Below are positions 5,958-10,597 of a stretch of 10,597 nucleotides of DNA, one piece after another (the stretch's first letter is position 1; each line of letters begins with the position of its first letter). The stretch covers positions 1 through 10,597 of the forward strand of contig DGEB01000052.1 of the NCBI GenBank assembly GCA_002385735.1, in the 5' to 3' direction. Origin of the DNA: Peptococcaceae bacterium UBA3937. Its GTDB lineage: Bacteria > Bacillota > Peptococcia > DRI-13 > DTU073. The position numbers and the translations under genes are program-made. The notes beneath the pieces were generated by a model. That model did not search any database, was not told where the DNA came from, and was given only the letters and a program-made list of their open reading frames with translations.

Positions 5958-7190
5958 TTAAACCAGATAGTCATAGTTTCCGGTGTGTAAAGAGGGATTG
6001 CTTTCTTCCGCCTCGGTCAGCTCCTGCTCAAAATAGCCGGGAGCTTCGTAGGTTAGCTTGCGAAAACTGGGCGTTTTGCCATGCTGCCAGGGATCATGCT
6101 CCTGTTGTTGGGCGAAGAAGTTTTCATTGAATTGCTCGCCGCCTAGTTCAACATCCATGCGGTCAAAACGGATGCCCTGTTCCATAAAGGACTGCCGTAA
6201 ACTGTTGAGCCCGCTTTCCAGCAGGTCTTTGGTCACCGGAGCATGAGCGAGGATTTTCACCGAGACGATCCCTTCCTCGGAAGTAAGTTTGACCACCATT
6301 TTCCCCAGTTCCTTCGGTTCAAGCTGCACCACCAGCTCTTTGCTGCCGTTGGCCTTGTCGATGGTCTTCAATCTGGAAATGACGATTTCCGGAAAATCCT
6401 GAGCTAGTCGTTCCGCCTGGACGCTGGGTTCGTTGCCTGCCTCCCGGCTCCCCGCATCAAGACCCTGCCGACCTGACTTCGCCAGGGGCATGGCGGCTTC
6501 ATTTCCCGGTTGGCTTGCCAAATCAGAAGTCAAGGCGTTTTCAGTTTTGGTGGCCACTGGCTTAAGCTGTTCGTCATTTAAGCCCTGTTCTGTTTCCGCC
6601 GTCCAGTGCTGAGCCCGGAGATGGCTTTCCGACTTGTTTTCCGAAGGTTCCGGCGCGCTTTGCTGCATGTCCGCCACCAGATGGGGTTGGTCTGTTGGTT
6701 GACCCTTTTCCCTGCCGGCAACCATTACCATTGGGAAGGGAACAACGCCCTGAGCTCGCTTGCCCGTGCCGGTTTCGCTGTCATGCGGCAAGTACGGCCT
6801 TGGAGCCTGGTTTTCCATCGGCGACTGCTCTTTCACCAGTGGGGAAAGCAAATCATCTGCCACTGGTTGCTGGCCCTCCGCCGCCGCTTGCGCACCATTG
6901 CCATTTTGCCTGGGCCAGTCTGCGAGTCTGTTGGTAAGGCTGAGCCTGTTTAAACCCATGCCTGCAACATCCTGAGCATAAGGTGCGGTTTGCCCGGCGA
7001 GCCCTGCTGCGTTCTCCGGTACACCGGCCGTTAGGACAGGCGACCCCTGCATAGCCTCAAGCCCGGTTGCATCAAGCATGGTTAAGAGGATATCCATAAA
7101 ACCAGCGGCACCTTCCGCATCTTGACGTGGACCGCGCTCCGGCTTCCCGGCGACGACGCCTCCTGCCGTTAAGGCACTTACATTATCCAC
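5958..7190 (-). CDS. fliK: Flagellar hook-length control protein FliK
   Basis: FliK is secreted during hook growth, measures hook length and switches export from hook to filament subunits. The 410-residue product has the family layout. Residues 1-260 are a low-complexity stretch rich in Gln, Ala, Pro, Gly and Glu. A compact C-terminal domain at about 265-355 follows, with the diagnostic LEPKELGKMVVKL (290-302) and the helix LRQSFMEQGIRFD (331-343). A polar tail closes it. The start is the GTG at 7190, not the ATG 75 nt upstream, because AAAGGAGGTGA sits 8 nt before the GTG and the upstream 25 codons overlap ylxF. The true overlap with ylxF is 8 nt. The gene is noticeably richer in GC than its neighbours, for example 40 of 60 bases in 6421-6480 against 26 of 60 in 7921-7980 (fliJ). 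Confidence 0.93.
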   Translation of the reverse strand: MDNVSALTAGGVVAGKPERGPRQDAEGAAGFMDILLTMLDATGLEAMQGSPVLTAGVPENAAGLAGQTAPYAQDVAGMGLNRLSLTNRLADWPRQNGNGAQAAAEGQQPVADDLLSPLVKEQSPMENQAPRPYLPHDSETGTGKRAQGVVPFPMVMVAGREKGQPTDQPHLVADMQQSAPEPSENKSESHLRAQHWTAETEQGLNDEQLKPVATKTENALTSDLASQPGNEAAMPLAKSGRQGLDAGSREAGNEPSVQAERLAQDFPEIVISRLKTIDKANGSKELVVQLEPKELGKMVVKLTSEEGIVSVKILAHAPVTKDLLESGLNSLRQSFMEQGIRFDRMDVELGGEQFNENFFAQQQEHDPWQHGKTPSFRKLTYEAPGYFEQELTEAEESNPSLHTGNYDYLV

Positions 7191-7809
7191 TGTCTTCACC
7201 TCCTTTCGTAAGCAAGATGCTATGATCATCCAGCAAGCCCTTTTCTTCCAGCAGGCGTTGGTCATCGACCACGCTTCCTTCTTCCAGCATTAATGAAGTG
7301 ATGAGGGCGGCTCGCTGGGGATCCAGCAAAGAAATGACTTCACCGGACCTTTTTTTGTCCAGGAACGAGAGAATCATAATCACAGTATCATCATCCAGGT
7401 TTTCCATAATTTTGGCCACTGCATCCGGTTTCATTTCCCGGTAATACTCGGCCAGTTTTTCGGTATTATGTTTTACCCTCTCCTTGTCACTTTTTTCCGC
7501 TTTTAATTGGTTGATTTCGGCTTGTAATTCGGTGGCCTGTTCCAGGAGAGCCGTTTTTTCCTCTTCCAGAGCGGTAATTTTGCTTTGCAGTTCACTGTTT
7601 TCGCCACGCAGTTTTTTGTTTTCTTCCTCAATGGGTGAAACAAAGCTCTCCGCCGTCAGTTCAGGAGGCTTTTTGGCCAGCCCTTGCAAAAAGGGCACTT
7701 TGACAAAAATGCCACTTAAATCAAGGAAACCTGCCAGATGAGCTCCTACAGCCCCACTGCATCCGATAATTAAGATTGCTAACATAATCACAATTACCTT
7801 TTTCTTCAT
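7183..7809 (-). CDS. ylxF: YlxF/MotE-like flagellar protein with MgtE N-domain-like region
   Basis: This 208-residue protein occupies the slot between fliJ and fliK where B. subtilis has ylxF. It starts with MKKK and a hydrophobic segment at about 5-27, a membrane anchor or signal. A proline-containing stretch follows, then a strongly predicted coiled coil at about 60-112 (heptads rich in Glu, Leu, Lys). A helical domain at 117-175 resembles the N-terminal domain of the MgtE magnesium channel, as in LAEYYREMKPDAVAKIMENL (119-138) and ISLLDPQRAALI. The family is called MotE-like in some annotations; the exact role in Firmicutes is not settled, and a periplasmic-side scaffold or stator chaperone is only an inference. 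Cys17 follows LIIG and fits a loose lipobox. It starts 10 nt after fliJ with a weak ribosome site and overlaps fliK by 8 nt. Confidence 0.85.
   Translation of the reverse strand: MKKKVIVIMLAILIIGCSGAVGAHLAGFLDLSGIFVKVPFLQGLAKKPPELTAESFVSPIEEENKKLRGENSELQSKITALEEEKTALLEQATELQAEINQLKAEKSDKERVKHNTEKLAEYYREMKPDAVAKIMENLDDDTVIMILSFLDKKRSGEVISLLDPQRAALITSLMLEEGSVVDDQRLLEEKGLLDDHSILLTKGGEDSG
7196..7206 (-). promoter_or_regulatory. Ribosome binding site that fixes the fliK start
   Basis: AAAGGAGGTGA on the minus strand is a near-complete complement of the 16S rRNA tail. Its AGGAGG core is 8 nt before the GTG at 7190. It lies inside the last codons of ylxF and excludes the upstream ATG at 7265 as the fliK start. 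Confidence 0.88.
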
Positions 7810-7819
7810 CTTGACCCCA

Positions 7820-8251
7820 TTACCTTCTCTTGATATTTAAAGCCAATTCGTCTAAGAATTGTTGTTCGCGCCTGTTTTCTTCCTCACAATAGTTTAAGTA
7901 TTGCTTTTCATGGAGCTTATCAATGATTTTTCTTTCTTTCATGGCTTGAACGAGCTTCTGCTTGGCTTCTTCCAGCGACTGCTTTTTTTCTTCCACTACG
8001 GCATCCTGGAGTTGGAGCAGTTTGTATTGATAGGTCAAATAATTGCGGTAAAGCAGTACTTCCTCAGCGGAAATCTCCCCGTGCAGAACTTGCGAAAAAT
8101 CATGCTCCAGGGAAACAATTTTATACTTGATTTCTTTTCTACGCTTTAAGGCTTGATTAAACTGGGCAACACAGTTTTCAACTTTCTCCAAACAGATTCT
8201 TTCCCGATGTTCTCTTAACCGTTTTACATTGGCCAACCGAAATTTAAACAT
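7820..8251 (-). CDS. fliJ: Flagellar export protein FliJ
   Basis: FliJ is the small coiled-coil stalk of the flagellar export ATPase; it inserts into the FliI hexamer, contacts FlhA and helps deliver export substrates. The 143-residue product has the usual length and is almost wholly helical and charged. It opens with the typical FKFRLANVKRLREHRE and carries two long antiparallel helices, with heptad patterns around 20-55 and 65-120. There is no membrane segment. It starts 7 nt after the fliI stop with only a weak ribosome site (GGAAACGGG across the fliI end), so translation probably depends on fliI. Sequence identity between FliJ proteins is low, so the call leans on length, helix pattern and the fliI neighbour. 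Confidence 0.92.
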   Translation of the reverse strand: MFKFRLANVKRLREHRERICLEKVENCVAQFNQALKRRKEIKYKIVSLEHDFSQVLHGEISAEEVLLYRNYLTYQYKLLQLQDAVVEEKKQSLEEAKQKLVQAMKERKIIDKLHEKQYLNYCEEENRREQQFLDELALNIKRR

Positions 8252-8258
8252 CGTCTAT

Positions 8259-9575
8259 CTACCCGTTTCCTTCAATCTGATCACAGATTTCCTTCATTTT
8301 GTCGATGGTTTGGGAATACTGCCAATACTCCTGCACATCCTGTTTTAAGAAATTGTTGATTTGCTCAATATATTCAATCGCCAGGTCAATTTTGGGATTG
8401 TTCCCTTTTTGATAAGCGCCGATGTCGATTAAATCTTTGGCATCCTGGTAAACAGCAATGATTTCTTTGATTTTATGGGCGGCGTTGACATGCGCTTCAT
8501 CGACGATGTTGAGCATGACCCGGCTGACACTGTTTAAAACATCGATGGCCGGATAATAACCCATGGCCGCCAGTTTGCGAGAAAGAACGACATGTCCGTC
8601 GAGAATTCCTCTGGCCGCATCGGCGATCGGTTCATTCATGTCATCACCATCGACAAGGACGGTGTATAAACCGGTGATGCTTCCTTTTTCCGAAGTGCCG
8701 GTGCGTTCCAAAAGACGCGGCAACAAAGCAAATACGGAAGGCGTGTATCCTTTGGTGGCCGGTGGTTCGCCGATGGCTAAGCCGATTTCCCGTTGCGCCA
8801 TGGCAAAGCGGGTGACCGAGTCCATCATGAGGATTACTTTGGCCCCCTGATTCCGGAAATACTCGGCCACAGCCGTAGCCAAAAAGGCTGCTTTGACCCG
8901 GATTAAGGCCGGTTGATCCGAGGAGGCGACCACAACCACCGACTTTTGCAACCCTTCCCCCAAATCATTTTCCAGAAACTCCCTTACTTCTCTGCCCCGT
9001 TCGCCGATCAAGGCGATTACGTTCACGTCAGCACTGCTGTTTCTGGCAATCATCCCAAGTAAGGTGCTCTTTCCCACGCCGCTGCCGGAGAAGATCCCCA
9101 GTCTTTGCCCGTTGCCACAAGTCAGCAAGCTGTCAATCGCTTTAATACCCAGGGCCAACGGTTCTTTGATCATTTTTCTTTTAAGTGGATGGGGTGGTTC
9201 TGTATTTAAGGGTAAGGTCTCTACCCAGGCATAATCTCCTTTTCCATCGAGGGGCTCGCCCAATCCGCCGAGGACCCGGCCAACAATCTCCGGCCCTACT
9301 CGCGCTTTTAAGGATTCTCCGCTAGCAATAACCAAATCGCCCGGCACCACTCCACCCATATCACCTAGGGGCATGAGGAGCGTTTTATTATCTTTAAAGC
9401 CTACCACTTCCGCCGGAATGACCCTGTTACCCTTTTGGATGTGAACGAGTTCGCCAATTCCGGCTTTTGGCCCGTGGGATTGAATAATTAAACCAATAAT
9501 CTCGGAAACATAGCCTTTAAATCGGTAGGTCCTGGTACGGGCCACGGCTTTTTGGGCTTTCGCGAAATCAAACAT
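8259..9575 (-). CDS. fliI: Flagellum-specific ATPase FliI
   Basis: FliI is the hexameric ATPase at the cytoplasmic face of the flagellar type III export gate, related to the F1 beta subunit. The 438-residue product has family length. An N-terminal beta-barrel spans about 18-95. The P-loop is SGSGVGKST (163-171) with Lys169. GERGREV (191-197) supplies the likely catalytic Glu192. Walker B is KVILMMDS (246-253) with Asp252. The ATP synthase alpha/beta signature is PAIDVLNSVS (342-351), followed by Arg352, the probable arginine finger. The export-specific GEPPATKGYTPSVF stretch (269-282) separates it from true F-ATPases. The start ATG overlaps fliH by 8 nt, with AAAGGAAGAG upstream. No key residue is missing. 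Confidence 0.98.
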   Translation of the reverse strand: MFDFAKAQKAVARTRTYRFKGYVSEIIGLIIQSHGPKAGIGELVHIQKGNRVIPAEVVGFKDNKTLLMPLGDMGGVVPGDLVIASGESLKARVGPEIVGRVLGGLGEPLDGKGDYAWVETLPLNTEPPHPLKRKMIKEPLALGIKAIDSLLTCGNGQRLGIFSGSGVGKSTLLGMIARNSSADVNVIALIGERGREVREFLENDLGEGLQKSVVVVASSDQPALIRVKAAFLATAVAEYFRNQGAKVILMMDSVTRFAMAQREIGLAIGEPPATKGYTPSVFALLPRLLERTGTSEKGSITGLYTVLVDGDDMNEPIADAARGILDGHVVLSRKLAAMGYYPAIDVLNSVSRVMLNIVDEAHVNAAHKIKEIIAVYQDAKDLIDIGAYQKGNNPKIDLAIEYIEQINNFLKQDVQEYWQYSQTIDKMKEICDQIEGNG

Positions 9576-10359
9576 TCATCCACTCTTCCTTTATGACTTT
9601 CTTTAGGTACTGCATTTGTTCATCGATTTGCGCGTCGATAAATCCTTTTTCGGTGACGACAATGCAATCACCCGGTTTGATGCCCGAATCCGGCTCCACC
9701 GTAAACTTGTTTTTCACCAGATCGAGCATGTTTTCATTCGTAAAGTCTAAAAAAGGCATATGGATCGGATTTACTTTAATCGTTATGGATTCGGCTTCGC
9801 TGGTTTCTTCCAGCACCTTCTTCACAATGGAGGCAATAACCTCTGGTTTATATTCAATCGCCACATTGAGCATTTTTTTCGTGATCAGCATGATTAAATC
9901 CAAAATATCATCCGCCTGCTCGGCTAAATAATTCTTTTTCAGGACACTTAAGGAATTAAGCAGGTCTAAGGTTTGTGCTTTGTAAACGGCGATTTCTTCT
10001 TCCGCTTTTTCTATGCTTTCCTGATAGCCTTTTTGGAAGCCTTCTTCCTGGGCCTTTTTCAGCAGTTCCTCGCGCTCTTGTTGCGCCTGCTGAAGCAACT
10101 GATCCGCTTTACTTTGTGCTTCGCCGAGAATAGCCGTCGCCTTTTTTTCGGCTTCCATGATTAATTCATTCACAACGGCTTTGGTTTCCAGATAAATCGC
10201 CGTACTGGTTTCCCTGGTAAATTCTTCAGTAGTCTTATTCTGACCGGCATCCGGAGCGGAAGAAGGCGCCGATGCAGGCAAAGCCTTTTCCTTTTTCCGT
10301 ATTGGATTTTGATTAACAAGATGTTGTTTAACAAAACACGCTTTGATTACTTTAGTCAA
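9568..10359 (-). CDS. fliH: Flagellar assembly protein FliH
   Basis: FliH binds and restrains FliI and links it to the C-ring. The 263-residue product begins TKVIKACFVK, like the short N-terminal motif of Firmicute FliH. A disordered Pro/Ser/Ala stretch (25-45) and a long charged coiled coil (about 58-130) follow, including the EEGFQKGYQESI segment (105-116). The C-terminal domain shared with YscL and F1 delta ends with DSGIKPGDCIVVTEKGFIDA (224-243) and IDEQMQYLKK. The start is an uncommon TTG at 10359, supported by GGAGGAGGAG (10369-10378) and by an 8-nt overlap with fliG. It also overlaps fliI by 8 nt, so fliG, fliH and fliI are probably translationally coupled. Confidence 0.93.
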   Translation of the reverse strand: MTKVIKACFVKQHLVNQNPIRKKEKALPASAPSSAPDAGQNKTTEEFTRETSTAIYLETKAVVNELIMEAEKKATAILGEAQSKADQLLQQAQQEREELLKKAQEEGFQKGYQESIEKAEEEIAVYKAQTLDLLNSLSVLKKNYLAEQADDILDLIMLITKKMLNVAIEYKPEVIASIVKKVLEETSEAESITIKVNPIHMPFLDFTNENMLDLVKNKFTVEPDSGIKPGDCIVVTEKGFIDAQIDEQMQYLKKVIKEEWMNV

Positions 10360-10597
10360 TTACTTCATCTCCTCCTCCACGGGAGAGAATAATCTCACCG
10401 GCTTCTTCTAAGCGACGAATGGTATTCACAATCCGTTGTTGAGCCTCTTCGACATCTCTTAAGCGCACCGGGCCAAGAAAGGTGATTTCTTCTTCCAGCA
10501 TTTCGCTGGCCCGTTTGGACATGTTCCTTTTGATTTTGTTGGCCACATCTTCGCTGGCGCCTTTCAGAGCCAAAGCCAAATCTTTGCTTTCCACTTC
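10352..10597 (-). CDS. fliG: Flagellar motor switch protein FliG, C-terminal fragment
   Basis: The gene enters from the right edge and only its last 81 codons are visible, so no start codon belongs to this window. The fragment is the C-terminal torque domain of FliG, which meets the MotA loop. Reading from the edge, LALALKGASEDVANKIKRN is followed by MSKRASEMLEEE and GPVRLRDVEEAQQ. The five charged torque positions known from E. coli (K264, R281, D288, D289, R297) align with Lys12, Arg29, Glu36, Glu37 and Arg45 of the fragment, so all charges are kept with conservative Asp-to-Glu changes. It overlaps fliH by 8 nt. The closing GGGDEVID tail is acidic and carries the fliH ribosome site in its codons. 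Confidence 0.96.
   Translation of the reverse strand, partial: EVESKDLALALKGASEDVANKIKRNMSKRASEMLEEEITFLGPVRLRDVEEAQQRIVNTIRRLEEAGEIILSRGGGDEVID
10357..10378 (-). promoter_or_regulatory. fliH start region: long ribosome site, Met-Lys mini-frame and TTG start
   Basis: The purine run GGAGGAGGAG (10378-10369) is followed at once by an out-of-frame ATG-AAG-TAA (10368-10360), which directly abuts the TTG start of fliH at 10359-10357. The TTG lies 9 nt after the purine run, while the ATG is well placed for the first GGAGG. Initiation could therefore happen at either codon. Confidence 0.55.

Noticed and set aside
6606..6975. Several overlapping plus-strand open frames of 70 to 115 codons
   Set aside because: They arise from the GC-rich low-complexity part of fliK, where stop codons are rare in all frames.
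7191..7265. The 25-codon upstream extension of fliK
   Set aside because: It overlaps ylxF coding sequence, has no ribosome site, and the GTG at 7190 has a near-perfect one.

Overview
This window is the inside of a large flagellar operon. Every credible gene lies on the minus strand, so the transcript runs from position 10597 towards position 1. In transcription order it reads fliG (3' end only), fliH, fliI, fliJ, a ylxF/MotE-like gene, fliK, flgD, a TIGR02530-type flagellar operon gene, a candidate 52-codon small gene, flgE, flbD (swrD), motA, motB, fliL, fliM and the first 36 codons of fliY. No tRNA, rRNA, CRISPR array, transposase or integrase was seen.

The organism is most probably a flagellated Firmicute of the Clostridia type. 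The order fliG-H-I-J-ylxF-K-flgD-flgE-flbD-fliL-M-Y is that of the Bacillus/Clostridium fla/che operon. The TIGR02530 gene and a motA-motB pair embedded between flbD and fliL point to Clostridia rather than to Bacillus subtilis. Strong AGGAGG-like ribosome sites, frequent GTG and TTG starts and moderate GC fit this. I cannot name a genus.

The right third (7183-10597) encodes rotor and export-apparatus parts: the torque-generating C-terminus of FliG, then the ATPase complex FliH-FliI-FliJ and the membrane-anchored YlxF/MotE-like coiled-coil protein. The middle (3473-7190) encodes hook building: FliK for hook length, FlgD as hook cap, the TIGR02530 protein and the hook protein FlgE. The left third (1-3402) encodes motor function: FlbD/SwrD, the MotA-MotB stator, FliL, and the switch proteins FliM and FliY, both of which begin with a CheY-P-binding peptide.

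The genes are tightly packed. Four junctions overlap by exactly 8 nt, one by 1 nt, and most gaps are under 50 nt. The two wider spaces are the most informative. One, of 124 nt before flgE, is filled by an unlisted small open frame with its own ribosome site. The other, of 70 nt after flgE, holds a strong GC-rich hairpin whose T-tract is on the plus strand, against the direction of the operon. Several starts are better placed downstream of the longest open frame: fliK, flgD, fliL, fliM and the TIGR02530 gene. I see no clear undescribed biological system. The best leads are the small gene, the hairpin and the repeat-built linker in FliY.
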